NCBI RefSeq assembly: GCF_004571195.1
Contig: NZ_CP038271.1
Span: 434,001-498,000 of the forward strand
Length of the DNA: 64,000 nt
Direction: 5' to 3'
From: Legionella geestiana
Lineage (GTDB): Bacteria; Pseudomonadota; Gammaproteobacteria; Legionellales; Legionellaceae
Made by a program: the position numbers and the translations under genes. The notes below the pieces were generated by a model, which saw only the letters and a list, made by a program, of their open reading frames with translations, did not search any database and was not told the DNA's origin. This document shows, in pieces, positions 28,835 to 37,380 of the stretch (positions are counted from its first letter, which is position 1; every line of letters starts with the position of its first letter).

Positions 28835-29839
28835 ATGCTTGCCAAACCGGAAAACCTCAAAGCACTCCTCGCCAGAACCCGTTTCAGCCTGTATTTCCTG
28901 ACAGGTGGGGAAGTTGTATTGCAGGAAGATTCCGAGCGCGCTATTCGCGCGGTGCATGAGGATTCTGAATCAAGCACCTGTATCCACATGGACATTGCAG
29001 GAGCCGCCGACTGGGAGCAGCTCGCAAACGAAGCCTGCAGTTACTCACTCTTTGCTGAAACCACCCTCATTTGTGCGCGTTTTGAAAAAAAAACGTTTGA
29101 CAGCGGGGCCTGCACATTTTTTGACGATTGGCTTGAAAACCCCAATCCCCGCACCACACTTCTCATGCGCGCGCCCGCAGTTGGCGTAAAGGCGCTGCAG
29201 CGCTACACGAGCCACCCTCGAGCACTGGTTGTTCAGGCACAAACCCCTGATGCCGCGGGTTTGCGCCGCTACCTCACAAGCGCACTCTCGCACATGAAAC
29301 TCACAGCAAGTGCTGAACTTGTATCACTCATCGTACACAACACTGCAAACAACCTGCTTGCCTGCAGACAATTACTTGACAAGCTGGCTTTGACTACTTC
29401 GCCCGGAGGCACACTGACAGATGAGCAGATACACGCGCTTTTAGAGGATGCCAGTGTATTTCCGCTCTACGAGCTGGCAGATGCCTGCATTGCCGGTAAC
29501 GCTACCAAAGCCCTGCATGTGCTCAGGCGGGCACGTGAACTGCGTGAGGAGCCGTTGCTGGTACTCTGGTATCTGCTCCAGGAAATTCGTAATCTTTTGC
29601 AACTTTCTACGCGTTTACCATCAATGTCGGTAGAATCTGCAGCGGCGGGTCTGAAAATATGGCCGAAACGTGTGCCGCTTTACAAGAATGCACTGCTGCG
29701 CCTGCAAACACCGCTGCTGCTCTCTCTCCTGCAGACCGCCGGCACCCTCGATGCTTTTTGTAAAAGCAATGCATCCTACCCGGTATGGGAGAGCCTTGAG
29801 CGTATCGCACTGGTACTTAGTGGGAAGATGGCCTTATGA
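28835..29839 (+). CDS. holA: HolA, DNA polymerase III delta subunit
   Basis: Clamp-loader subunit that opens the beta sliding clamp. The 334-residue protein has the family layout: an N-terminal AAA+-like domain beginning YFLTGGEVVLQEDSERAIR, the middle stretch NTANNLLACRQLLDKLAL, and the C-terminal collar domain with LLWYLLQEIRNLLQL-type helices. Length matches E. coli HolA (343). The last codons overlap nadD by 4 bases. Confidence 0.93.
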   Translation: MLAKPENLKALLARTRFSLYFLTGGEVVLQEDSERAIRAVHEDSESSTCIHMDIAGAADWEQLANEACSYSLFAETTLICARFEKKTFDSGACTFFDDWLENPNPRTTLLMRAPAVGVKALQRYTSHPRALVVQAQTPDAAGLRRYLTSALSHMKLTASAELVSLIVHNTANNLLACRQLLDKLALTTSPGGTLTDEQIHALLEDASVFPLYELADACIAGNATKALHVLRRARELREEPLLVLWYLLQEIRNLLQLSTRLPSMSVESAAAGLKIWPKRVPLYKNALLRLQTPLLLSLLQTAGTLDAFCKSNASYPVWESLERIALVLSGKMAL

Positions 29840-30507
29840 CCGCGCTGATAGTTTTTGGCGGCACGTTTGACCCTGTACATCTCGGGCACATCGGTATTGC
29901 AGAGGCAGTTCTTCAACAGCTACCCTCCAGTGAGCTGGTATTTGTACCGTGCAGGATTCCAGCGCTAAAAAAAGAGCCTGGCGCAAGTGCGAAAGACCGT
30001 ATCCGCATGCTGGAACTTGCCATTAAAAGCAGCACACTTGAGGGTCAAAACTGTCGCATTGATACCCGTGAAATTACCCGTGATGGCCCCTCATGGATGG
30101 TTGATACCCTGAGCGCTTTTCGCCGTGAATATGGAAAAGAGGCCAGCATTACCCTGCTTCTTGGAATGGATGCCTTTGCCGGACTGCCGCGCTGGCATCA
30201 ATGGCAGTCACTGACGCGTCTTGCCAATGTTTTGGTTGCCGCACGTGATGAAGCTCCGTGCGTGCTTCCGAATGAGCTGCAGGAGATGTGGAGTCATGCA
30301 CCCGGCGTGCATGAACCAGAAATTGCCAACACCCTCCTGCACACAGCGTTTGGGTACATTGTGCGCATTAACGCCGGGAAATACCCTGTTTCATCGACTG
30401 AAGTGCGGGAGGCGCTTTTTCAGCCGGGGAAGGATGTGAGCAGCCTGCTGCCGCCAGACGTACTGACCTACATACGCTTAAACGGTTTATATCTGAAGCC
30501 CGTTTGA
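29836..30507 (+). CDS. nadD: NadD, nicotinate-nucleotide adenylyltransferase
   Basis: Makes deamido-NAD from nicotinate mononucleotide and ATP. The 223-residue protein has the nucleotidyltransferase motif FGGTFDPVHLGHIGIAE, the substrate loop around PSWMVDTL, LLLGMDAFAGLPRWHQW, and the C-terminal SSTEVREAL (the ISSTxIR motif). It is the last gene of the operon; in many relatives rsfS and rlmH follow, but here cvpA converges 10 bases later. A short GCCCG/CGGGC hairpin (30498-30512) spans the stop codon without a T-run and may be a weak terminator. Confidence 0.96.
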   Translation: MTALIVFGGTFDPVHLGHIGIAEAVLQQLPSSELVFVPCRIPALKKEPGASAKDRIRMLELAIKSSTLEGQNCRIDTREITRDGPSWMVDTLSAFRREYGKEASITLLLGMDAFAGLPRWHQWQSLTRLANVLVAARDEAPCVLPNELQEMWSHAPGVHEPEIANTLLHTAFGYIVRINAGKYPVSSTEVREALFQPGKDVSSLLPPDVLTYIRLNGLYLKPV

Positions 30508-30517
30508 CGGGCCTCCC

Positions 30518-31120
30518 TCACTGACCAGATTTTGCGGCGGTATCAGCCAATGCTGCCGCATTTTCAGATAACGCACGTACTGTTTCCTGCGGTAATTTGG
30601 GCATATCCACAAGGTGGTAGGGAGCCTCAAGCTCTTTGACCTGATCAAGTATCGCTGGCATGCGCGCATGCAGCCACTCTACAAGCGGGGTAAATCGGGC
30701 GTAGAAAAGCGATTTTTCGGCACTTTCTCCAAGCGGTATCGCTGTCATTTTAACCACGAGCAGCATGAGCGCCACTATGAAAGCGCCCCTGGCAAAACCA
30801 AAGCCCATGCCTAACAGTCTATCGGTGCCGCCAAGTCCCGTCTTACGAATGACAAACCCTATAACGCCACCGACTATACCGCCAACAATCAACGTGCCCA
30901 CGAGGAGAGCAAAAAAGGCCGCCATCGACAACACGGTTTTATCATGAATGTATGAGGCGAGTATCGGTTCAAGGCGCGTTGACTGCGAGTAAGCAAGCCA
31001 GAGCGCAAGGCCCCATACGGAGAGCGAAATCAACTCACGCACAAACCCTCGAAAAAAACCGGTCAGTACAGAAAGCCCTATTACACCAAGTATTGCTACA
31101 TCAACCCACTCCCACTGCAT
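30518..31120 (-). CDS. cvpA: CvpA family inner membrane protein
   Basis: A 200-residue protein with four predicted membrane helices (about 5-25, 30-47, 63-88, 103-125) and a soluble helical tail; CvpA affects colicin V production and envelope stress resistance in enterics, with unknown biochemical function. The motif GFFRGFVREL(I)SL after helix 1 and GGTDRLLGMGFGFARG between helices 3 and 4 are family hallmarks. Its ATG overlaps the dedD stop by one base (TGATG). purF, often next, is absent here. Confidence 0.92.
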   Translation of the reverse strand: MQWEWVDVAILGVIGLSVLTGFFRGFVRELISLSVWGLALWLAYSQSTRLEPILASYIHDKTVLSMAAFFALLVGTLIVGGIVGGVIGFVIRKTGLGGTDRLLGMGFGFARGAFIVALMLLVVKMTAIPLGESAEKSLFYARFTPLVEWLHARMPAILDQVKELEAPYHLVDMPKLPQETVRALSENAAALADTAAKSGQ

Positions 31121-31845
31121 CAGGCAACTCCCGTATTCACGATAAACCCGTTAATACGCACAGCACCCGCAAGCTGGACTTGCAGCTTTTGAGCCGCCTG
31201 GCGCTCATTCACTGCACCTACAATCACCTTATAGCGCGGACCTGCGGCCGTTTTCAGAGTGTTAATACGCGCGGTATAGCCCTTGGCCCGCAATTGCGTG
31301 ACCAGGCGCGTAGCGAGTTCCTGCTTTGAAAACAGTGCCAGCTGCACGCCATAGACCGGCTTCCTCGCCGAAGTGATGGTTTTGCCTGTGGCAGTGACTG
31401 GCTTCGCGGCCTGTATCTGTGGCTTTTTGGGCAGAGACACTCGCGCAACGGCCTTTGGTTTTGAGGGAGCCAGCTTTGGTGCCGGAGCTATGGCAGATGC
31501 TGCCGCGGCCGCCTGTATTGAGGGGCGCGCATCTGATTCTGCGTAAACATCTGAAGAAATCGGCTCAGCCGCAGCCAGCTCGTAAGCCGCTGGCGCATCC
31601 TTTGGCGCCTGCACATCTACCTTCGCCACTTTAACCGTCTCAAAAACCTGCGATTCGCTGGCCTCAGACACCTTCGGCAGTGCAGGTTTCTCTGGCAGGC
31701 TCACCGAAACACTCATAGTATCTTCAAAGCGATGACCGGAGGCTGAAGCCTTCATCATTGCCGGTAAAAAAATTGCCACGATGGATACGATGACCGCTAC
31801 CCCTATGAGGCGCAGCTTTGTTTTTTCATCAAGTGCCAGTTTCAT
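31120..31845 (-). CDS. dedD: DedD-like SPOR-domain protein
   Basis: A bitopic inner membrane protein that would bind denuded septal peptidoglycan during division. The 241 residues comprise a short cytoplasmic stretch, one membrane helix (about 12-31), a long Ala/Pro/Lys-rich periplasmic linker (about 35-160) and a C-terminal SPOR domain (about 163-238, starting YGVQLALFSKQELATRLV and with GPRYKVIVG). The position between folC and cvpA is that of dedD in other gammaproteobacteria, which supports the symbol. Its ATG overlaps the folC stop by 4 bases. Confidence 0.9.
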   Translation of the reverse strand: MKLALDEKTKLRLIGVAVIVSIVAIFLPAMMKASASGHRFEDTMSVSVSLPEKPALPKVSEASESQVFETVKVAKVDVQAPKDAPAAYELAAAEPISSDVYAESDARPSIQAAAAASAIAPAPKLAPSKPKAVARVSLPKKPQIQAAKPVTATGKTITSARKPVYGVQLALFSKQELATRLVTQLRAKGYTARINTLKTAAGPRYKVIVGAVNERQAAQKLQVQLAGAVRINGFIVNTGVA

Positions 31846-33107
31846 ACAACCTCCTTGAACGCCGAGGGCAACCGCCCATCGGACATGACGGCGCCCACGG
31901 TCAGAAACGAACCATAGACGACAATTAAATCACCAGTGCGCGCTCTGTGGCAAGCAGCTTCCCATGCGGCTTCAATGTCTGGATAGACATGAACCTCACG
32001 GGCATTGGCCGCAAAGGCCGCCCGCAGCCGCTCAGCACCTGCGGCCCTTTGACTGTTCAGTACGCCTGTGTACCAGAAATCAACATGCGGCAGCATCATT
32101 GCTATCAGACTGTCAATGTCCTTATCACCAAGCGCGGAAAACACCGCATGCACGTCTCCCGCATGTGAAAGGCCTTCAAGCGTCTCAACCAGCCTGCTAA
32201 CAGACTGGGGATTGTGAGATACATCGTACAAAACGGACACATCGCCGGCAAGGTATTGTACACGCCCGGCAATCTGTGCCCGACTAAGCCCCGCCTCGCG
32301 CTGAGCGGGTGTCAATGGCAGCCGCTCTTGCAGCAGTTCGCTGACCACAATGGCGCTCGCCAGAGCCTCTGGATGCAGGCGCTGCGCGCCTCGAGCAAAA
32401 ATCATACGCTTATCCTGCAGGGTAACGATGAGTTTCTCACTGCTCTCTTCAACAAAATAATCCACATCACGCTGAATCAGCGTGCACCCTGCAGCATGAC
32501 AGCGTTCAATAACCTCTGATGGCAACCCGGCCTGTGCCAGCACCAGTGGCTTACCGCTGCGGGCAATACCGACTTTTTCAGCGCCAATTTCTGCAAGCGT
32601 ATGCCCAAGATATTCCTGGTGGTCATAGTCAACGGTGGTCACAACGGCTACATCACTGTCGATAACGTTGGTTGCGTCAAGACGTCCGCCAAGGCCTACT
32701 TCAAGAATTAAAACATCAGGTTGCAGGCGTTTAAAATGCCAGAGTGCTGCAAGTGTCAACAGTTCAAAACCGCTTAAGATTGCCCCGGTATCGGCTGCAT
32801 TAACGGCCGAAAACGAAAGACTCATATCCGCGTCTGAAATGTCCGCTCCGTTAAAGCGAATCCGCTCGTTAAAGCGCATAAGATGCGGGGAAGTATACGC
32901 TGCAACACAATAGCCAGCAGCGAGGTAGAGCGATTCAAGAGCGGCAACCGTTGAGCCTTTTCCATTCGTACCGGCTACCGTAATGACCGTGCAGGAAGGA
33001 TGCAGGAGCTCAAGTGTTTCACCAATGGTTCGAATACGCTCAAGCCCCGGAAGGATGGCGCCGCCTCGACGCTGCTCCATTTCCCGCATCCAGTGTTCAA
33101 CCGACAT
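31842..33107 (-). CDS. folC: FolC, folylpolyglutamate/dihydrofolate synthase
   Basis: ATP-dependent ligase that joins dihydropteroate to glutamate and extends the polyglutamate tail of folates. The 421-residue protein has the P-loop VAGTNGKGSTVA, the loop TSPHLMRFNERIR, LEVGLGGRLDATNV, and the C-terminal-domain DVSHNPQS. The frame opens at a TTG at 33128 and an ATG at 33125, inside accD; ATG 33107 comes one base after the accD stop and gives the family length (E. coli 422), so it is preferred. Confidence 0.95.
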   Translation of the reverse strand: MSVEHWMREMEQRRGGAILPGLERIRTIGETLELLHPSCTVITVAGTNGKGSTVAALESLYLAAGYCVAAYTSPHLMRFNERIRFNGADISDADMSLSFSAVNAADTGAILSGFELLTLAALWHFKRLQPDVLILEVGLGGRLDATNVIDSDVAVVTTVDYDHQEYLGHTLAEIGAEKVGIARSGKPLVLAQAGLPSEVIERCHAAGCTLIQRDVDYFVEESSEKLIVTLQDKRMIFARGAQRLHPEALASAIVVSELLQERLPLTPAQREAGLSRAQIAGRVQYLAGDVSVLYDVSHNPQSVSRLVETLEGLSHAGDVHAVFSALGDKDIDSLIAMMLPHVDFWYTGVLNSQRAAGAERLRAAFAANAREVHVYPDIEAAWEAACHRARTGDLIVVYGSFLTVGAVMSDGRLPSAFKEVV

Positions 33108-33108
33108 C

Positions 33109-33984
33109 TCAGGCAAACTCGTCATCAACGGTGTGGGAGCGGTGAGTCAATTTCGCAATCAGTTCAGCAACTGTATCACGCAGTTTACGGCGCTCGACTA
33201 TCATGTCAATGTGCCCGTGCTCGAGCAAAAACTCACTGCGCTGAAACCCTTCCGGCAGCGTTTGACGCACGGTCTGCTCGATGACACGGGGACCTGCAAA
33301 ACCGATGAGGGCATTGGGTTCGGCGATGATGATATCGCCAAGGCTTGCAAAGCTTGCGGATACTCCGCCCATGGTCGGGTCTGTCAGCACAACGATAAAC
33401 GGCAGGCCCGTTTTGGCAAAGTGTGCGAGAGCCGCCGAAGTTTTGGCCATCTGCATCAGCGAAAAGAGGCCTTCCTGCATGCGCGCGCCACCACTTGCAG
33501 TAAAACAGACGTACGCACGCCCCTCGCGCATTGCCGCATCAAGGCCGCGAACAAATTTCTCTCCCACGGTAGCTCCCATGGAGCCCCCCATAAAGCCAAA
33601 CTCAAACACGCTCACAACCACTGGCTGCTGCTTGAGATAGCCTTTGTATACCACAATAGCTTCTTTTTCACCGGTCGCTTTCTGGGCCTGACTGATGCGG
33701 TCGCGGTATTTTTTGGAGTCTCTGAATTTCAGGCGGTCAACCGGCTCAAGATCAGCGGCTATCTCTTCCTGGCCTGACTCATCGAGAAACTGTGCCAGCC
33801 GTTCACGGGCGCTGATACGGTGATGGTGATTGCAGGTGGAACAGACGGAAAAATTCTTTTCAAGCTCGCTGCGATAAAGAACCGCGCTGCATCCAAGGCA
33901 CTTGACCCATAGTCCTTCCGGGACTTTTTTCAGGGTTGCTTCCGTTCTAACTCTGGAGGGAAGAAGTTTTTTCAACCAGCTCAT
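33109..33984 (-). CDS. accD: AccD, acetyl-CoA carboxylase carboxyltransferase beta subunit
   Basis: Transfers carboxyl from biotin to acetyl-CoA in the first step of fatty acid synthesis, with AccA. The 291-residue protein has the four-Cys zinc ribbon (Cys29, 32, 48, 51), the acyl-CoA/oxyanion loops [13 protein letters not shown] and [12 protein letters not shown], and [13 protein letters not shown]. The start is ATG 33984 ([10 protein letters not shown]), the usual N-terminus, although the frame extends 6 codons more. It heads accD-folC-dedD-cvpA. A minus-strand promoter is proposed just upstream. Confidence 0.97.
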   Translation of the reverse strand: MSWLKKLLPSRVRTEATLKKVPEGLWVKCLGCSAVLYRSELEKNFSVCSTCNHHHRISARERLAQFLDESGQEEIAADLEPVDRLKFRDSKKYRDRISQAQKATGEKEAIVVYKGYLKQQPVVVSVFEFGFMGGSMGATVGEKFVRGLDAAMREGRAYVCFTASGGARMQEGLFSLMQMAKTSAALAHFAKTGLPFIVVLTDPTMGGVSASFASLGDIIIAEPNALIGFAGPRVIEQTVRQTLPEGFQRSEFLLEHGHIDMIVERRKLRDTVAELIAKLTHRSHTVDDEFA

Positions 33985-34012
33985 GTGCGAATTCCAAGGC
34001 AATAAATGCGCT

Positions 34013-34042
34013 ATTATACCCTGAAATCAACGTTTTTGTCGT
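34013..34042 (-). promoter_or_regulatory. Candidate sigma-70 promoter for accD operon
   Basis: On the minus strand, ACGACA (34037-34042, four of six matches to TTGACA) is followed after 18 bases by a perfect TATAAT (34013-34018). The predicted transcript would start about 34006 and reach the accD ATG after about 20 bases. Confidence 0.5.
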
Positions 34043-34125
34043 AAAAAAAAGTATCTATTCACCACATTTTGAATGCTTTAGGGGAAAAGTCAGATTTGAG
34101 TGCAGGTGAACGTGGTGAATGGTTA

Positions 34126-34172
34126 CAAAAAAAGAAAAACTCTGACACGCTTAGACCGCGTGCCAGAGTTTT
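34126..34172 (-). terminator. Intrinsic terminator of the secreted-protein gene
   Basis: A 15-base stem with one mismatch (34136-34150 with 34158-34172), 7-base loop, and on the minus strand a T-rich run (34127-34139). It lies 4 bases after the stop codon of the gene ending at 34177 and is the clearest terminator in the window. Confidence 0.9.
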
Positions 34173-34176
34173 GAAA

Positions 34177-34809
34177 TTACCAGTTTTGGTAAGCGCTGGC
34201 ACCAGCAGGCATTACGCCATAGCGGTGCATGAAGTTTGCAGCCTTAAGACCTGCCATGCCTACAGCACCCATGATACCACAGGTATCCAGCAGACCGTTT
34301 GTGGTAAGATAAACCGGTGCCACACCAACGGCTGATCCCCAGGACGTTGCACTGTTGGTCATGGCAGCAGATGTACCTCCGGTAACCATCAGAGCAAGAT
34401 TAGCAGTTTTGGTGGTTGGCGCTACAAAGTTTGTAGGAGCCGTTGCCACTGCAGGAGGAGTTGTGTTAGCGGTACTGTCATACTGAACAACACCGGCGGC
34501 GGTTTTCAGTGCTGTTACATCCACGCTGGTGATGTCGGTGCATTGCGTGGCAGAGTGGGTCTTGGTGTCATCCCACTTAACTGTCAGCACGCCATTGTAG
34601 GCAAGTGTACCAGTCGTTGAGCAGGGACCCGTAGCATCGTTAACCACTACGGAAACGCTGGATGCGGATGATCCGGTGCTGCCACCGGCAACAACTGCCA
34701 GCGAGTTTACAACAACAAGTTGTCCACTGGCGGCAAAGCCTGCTGCAGACATACCAAGAAGTGATACAGCCATAACAGCTCGCAGTGTCGGTTTGATGTT
34801 CAGATCCAT
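34177..34809 (-). CDS. Exported protein of unknown function, Ala/Thr/Val-rich
   Basis: A 210-residue protein with a clear Sec signal peptide (MDLNIKPTLRAVMAVSLLGM then SAAGFA, cleavage after about residue 26). The mature part is rich in Thr, Ala, Val and Ser, with predicted beta strands, three Cys (GPCSTTG, TQCTDI, LDTCGI) and a Gly/Met-rich end ending in Trp. This composition recalls small secreted or surface beta proteins, but I recognise no family. ATG 34809 follows GAGGAAGGG; the longer TTG opening at 34827 runs through that ribosome site. It is a monocistronic unit with its own strong terminator, divergent from the L,D-transpeptidase gene. Confidence 0.85.
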   Translation of the reverse strand: MDLNIKPTLRAVMAVSLLGMSAAGFAASGQLVVVNSLAVVAGGSTGSSASSVSVVVNDATGPCSTTGTLAYNGVLTVKWDDTKTHSATQCTDITSVDVTALKTAAGVVQYDSTANTTPPAVATAPTNFVAPTTKTANLALMVTGGTSAAMTNSATSWGSAVGVAPVYLTTNGLLDTCGIMGAVGMAGLKAANFMHRYGVMPAGASAYQNW

Positions 34810-35010
34810 GAATAGTCCCTTCCTCAAGTTGTGGTGTAAAGTGCGGATGCGTGCAACATGTCGTGCACGCCCAAGTGAAAACGTAACACACGATCAAGAG
34901 TTTTTCAAATTGCGGACGTGAGTTCATCACTGACTTTTGTCCACTTAAGTCACTCAAGTATTCTGGTGGAATGCCGCTAAGGAAATACAGAATTCCGTAT
35001 CGGAGGCATG

Positions 35011-35772
35011 ATGTACAGGCAGATACTGTCAGCACTTGTCCTGCTGGTACTCAGTAGTATCGGGCAGGCACAACAGACTCGTTTTGGCCAGACGCTCTGC
35101 AATGATCCTGATTATGCCTGCCATGCAGTCAAATCCGGCGAAACCTGGGATAACCTCTTTCCCAATATGGATGAACAGGATCTTGTGCGGCGAGTTAACC
35201 GTATGAATATTCGCCTGCGCCCTGGCATGATAATCGCTGTTCCCCGTCATCTTGAGCGGCTCAGCATTTACGATGTCTCCCCTTTTCCGCGCTACATCGA
35301 ATCGAGCGGTGAAAAAACCATTTATGTCAGCCAGAAACAGCTGGCCTTTGGTGCCTATGATGCCGATGGTGAGCTGCTCTGGTGGGGGCCGATTTCGCCT
35401 GGCATTGAGTATTGTCCGGGCGTACGCGGCGGCTGTCACACGCCCACAGGGTATTTTCGCGTCATTCGCAAGCAGGATGATTCGTGCGTATCAACTGTCT
35501 TTCCACGCCGTTCAAACGGCGTTAACGGTGGCGCACAAATGCCATGGTGCATGCATTTCTTTCGTGGCTATGCCCTTCACGGCAGCAGTGAGGTGCCAGG
35601 ATTTCCGGCAAGTCATGGGTGCGTACGCATGTTTGTAGAAGATGCACGCTGGCTGAATGAAGATTTCATCGACTTACCCGGTGGCGGTGGCGCCACCGGA
35701 ACGCGCGTTATAATCGATGAACCACCGGCGAGCGTGGGGCAAGTTCGCCGGCAATGGACGTCAGGGCGTTAA
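35011..35772 (+). CDS. L,D-transpeptidase (YkuD domain), periplasmic
   Basis: YkuD-type enzymes make 3-3 peptidoglycan cross-links or attach proteins to the wall. The 253-residue protein has a signal peptide (about 1-21), a LysM-like segment (about 37-80, CHAVKSGETWDNLFPN), then the catalytic domain with HGSSEVPGFPASHGCVRM, containing the conserved His and nucleophilic Cys. A further pair of Cys (YCPGVRGGC) precedes it. ATG 35011 has GGAGG 4 bases upstream, whereas ATG 35008 has it 1 base away. The 3' end overlaps the convergent small gene by 65 bases. Confidence 0.92.
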   Translation: MYRQILSALVLLVLSSIGQAQQTRFGQTLCNDPDYACHAVKSGETWDNLFPNMDEQDLVRRVNRMNIRLRPGMIIAVPRHLERLSIYDVSPFPRYIESSGEKTIYVSQKQLAFGAYDADGELLWWGPISPGIEYCPGVRGGCHTPTGYFRVIRKQDDSCVSTVFPRRSNGVNGGAQMPWCMHFFRGYALHGSSEVPGFPASHGCVRMFVEDARWLNEDFIDLPGGGGATGTRVIIDEPPASVGQVRRQWTSGR

Positions 35773-36076
35773 TCATGTTAAGAACCGCCGCCCCCTGTGA
35801 AATGTCTGGATGCTTTGCATTCATCTCCCTGAATGCGCTTCCAGCGCGAAAGGTATTCAAAAAGACGAGACCAAGACTTAAAGGTGCACCGTGCTCATTA
35901 CCGGCTGCAAAAAAATTAAGCGCAGAGACTGCCATATTCACCCCTTCCTCACCGTGATTGACATCATCAGGGTGCTTCGCCAGGCAGTGATACAAAGAGA
36001 TGGAAAATGACAACAGATTGATAGCCTGCACCACCATTTTACCAGGTTCTTTCACGTTAAAAAAAGCATACGGCAT
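35708..36076 (-). CDS. Small protein of unknown function
   Basis: A 122-residue protein without recognisable domain. It is moderately hydrophobic with two or three amphipathic helices (for example VVQAINLLSFSISLYHCL and AAVLNMINALTSIAGEL) and a repeated pattern of a helix followed by NxxxA-rich stretches, suggesting two related halves. GGGAG lies 10 bases before the ATG. Its 3' end overlaps the transpeptidase gene by 65 bases tail to tail, which lowers confidence; codon pattern and composition look protein-like. Confidence 0.55.
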   Translation of the reverse strand: MPYAFFNVKEPGKMVVQAINLLSFSISLYHCLAKHPDDVNHGEEGVNMAVSALNFFAAGNEHGAPLSLGLVFLNTFRAGSAFREMNAKHPDISQGAAVLNMINALTSIAGELAPRSPVVHRL

Positions 36077-36142
36077 CTAACAGACTCCCTTTACAACCAG
36101 GATTCGTATATATGTCAACACGACCTGAATATTACATACATC

Positions 36143-36232
36143 TTATTTTTCATCATGCTCAAGCCATATGGCATTGAGTATGGCAAAGGTACAGGCAAGG
36201 CCCGTACCCAAAATCCATGAAAAGTACCACAT
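36143..36232 (-). CDS. cydX: CydX, small subunit of cytochrome bd oxidase
   Basis: A 29-residue single-helix protein, MWYFSWILGTGLACTFAILN being its first 20 residues, then AIWLEHDEK. CydX proteins begin MWYFxWILG and are needed for stability and activity of the CydAB quinol oxidase. AGGAGG lies 6 bases before the ATG and the gene starts 10 bases after the cydB stop, as in E. coli cydABX. It is too short for ordinary ORF calling. Confidence 0.93.
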   Translation of the reverse strand: MWYFSWILGTGLACTFAILNAIWLEHDEK

Positions 36233-36242
36233 ATCACGCCTC

Positions 36243-37379
36243 CTAGTAAGCCGTATCCGCGTTGTCTTTAAGAGTTTGTGCTGTCACCGGGCCGCGCAGC
36301 ACCCGGTATACCCAGGCCGTATAAGCAAGCACCAGGGGTAAAAACACAACGGTTGCCACCAGCATGATGGTCAATGTCATCTGGCTGGAAGAGCTGTCCC
36401 AGACGGTCAGGCTGTTGCCGGGATGAGTGGATGAGGGCAGGATGAATGGAAACATGCTGACGCCAACGGTCGTCACAATCCCAAATAGACTGCATGCGCT
36501 GCAGACAAAGGCAAATTTTGGCTTCGAAGCAGACAGCGCCGCCATCAATGCGCCAAAAATTCCCATGAGTGGCGCTACCAGCGTAATTGGTATGGCCGCA
36601 TAGTTTGCAAACCAGGCACCCTCCTGCTGCATTGCGCCTTTGTAAAGCGGATTGGAAGGTCCGTCATGCGGCACAAAACCCGTCAGTACATAACCGTCAA
36701 TGGCGTAAAACAGTGCGGCACCTCCAAAAATAAAGAGCAACACCGTTAAAAATGCCAGCACACGCCCGCCGGAACGTGCACGCGCCTGCAGCTCATCAAG
36801 GGTTTTAGTATTCAGGAAAAAAGCGCCGTGCATCATCAGCATCACCACGGATAAAACGCCGCATAAAAGCGCGAACGGATTCAGCAGCTCAAAAAAAGTA
36901 CCGGTATAAAACGGTCGCAATTCCGTGTCAAAAAAGAAAGGCACTCCCTGCAGCACATTTCCCACAGCCACACCGAAAATGAGTGCCGGTACAAAGCCGC
37001 CCGTGAACAATGCCCAGTCCCAGACACTGCGCCAGAGCGGGCTGTTGATTTTTGAGCGGTACTTAAATCCCACCGGTCGCAGAATCAGCGCCAGCAGTAC
37101 AACAAGCATTGCAAGGTAAAAACCTGAGAACGAGAGCGCATAAAGCGCGGGCCAGGCGGCAAAAATCGCGCCTCCCCCAAGAATAAACCATACCTGATTC
37201 CCCTCCCAGGTCGGTCCGATAGTGTTTATCAGGATGCGCCGCTCAGTGTCGTTGCGCCCAAAAAAGGGCAGCCACATGGCCACCCCGAGGTCAAAACCGT
37301 CCATGATGGCAAAGCCTGCCAGCAGCACGCCGAGCAATACCCACCAGATAACCCTCAGGGTTTCATAATCTATTGGCAT
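36243..37379 (-). CDS. cydB: CydB, cytochrome bd quinol oxidase subunit II
   Basis: Membrane subunit of the bd-type terminal oxidase, paired with CydA. The 378-residue protein has about eight or nine membrane helices and the family blocks MDGFDLGVAMWLPF near the N-terminus, GPTWEGNQVWFILGGGAIFAAWP written in part as TWEGNQVWFILGGGA, and GFKYRSKI. ATG 37379 follows AAGGAG; the frame runs 14 codons further into cydA. It starts 1 base after the cydA stop and is followed by cydX. Confidence 0.96.
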   Translation of the reverse strand: MPIDYETLRVIWWVLLGVLLAGFAIMDGFDLGVAMWLPFFGRNDTERRILINTIGPTWEGNQVWFILGGGAIFAAWPALYALSFSGFYLAMLVVLLALILRPVGFKYRSKINSPLWRSVWDWALFTGGFVPALIFGVAVGNVLQGVPFFFDTELRPFYTGTFFELLNPFALLCGVLSVVMLMMHGAFFLNTKTLDELQARARSGGRVLAFLTVLLFIFGGAALFYAIDGYVLTGFVPHDGPSNPLYKGAMQQEGAWFANYAAIPITLVAPLMGIFGALMAALSASKPKFAFVCSACSLFGIVTTVGVSMFPFILPSSTHPGNSLTVWDSSSSQMTLTIMLVATVVFLPLVLAYTAWVYRVLRGPVTAQTLKDNADTAY

Positions 37380-37380
37380 T

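Noticed and set aside
34942-34962. CTTAAGTCACTCAAG resembling a second PmrA box
   Set aside because: Spacing is 9 bases rather than 11 and the second half-site is CTCAA, so it does not fit the element.
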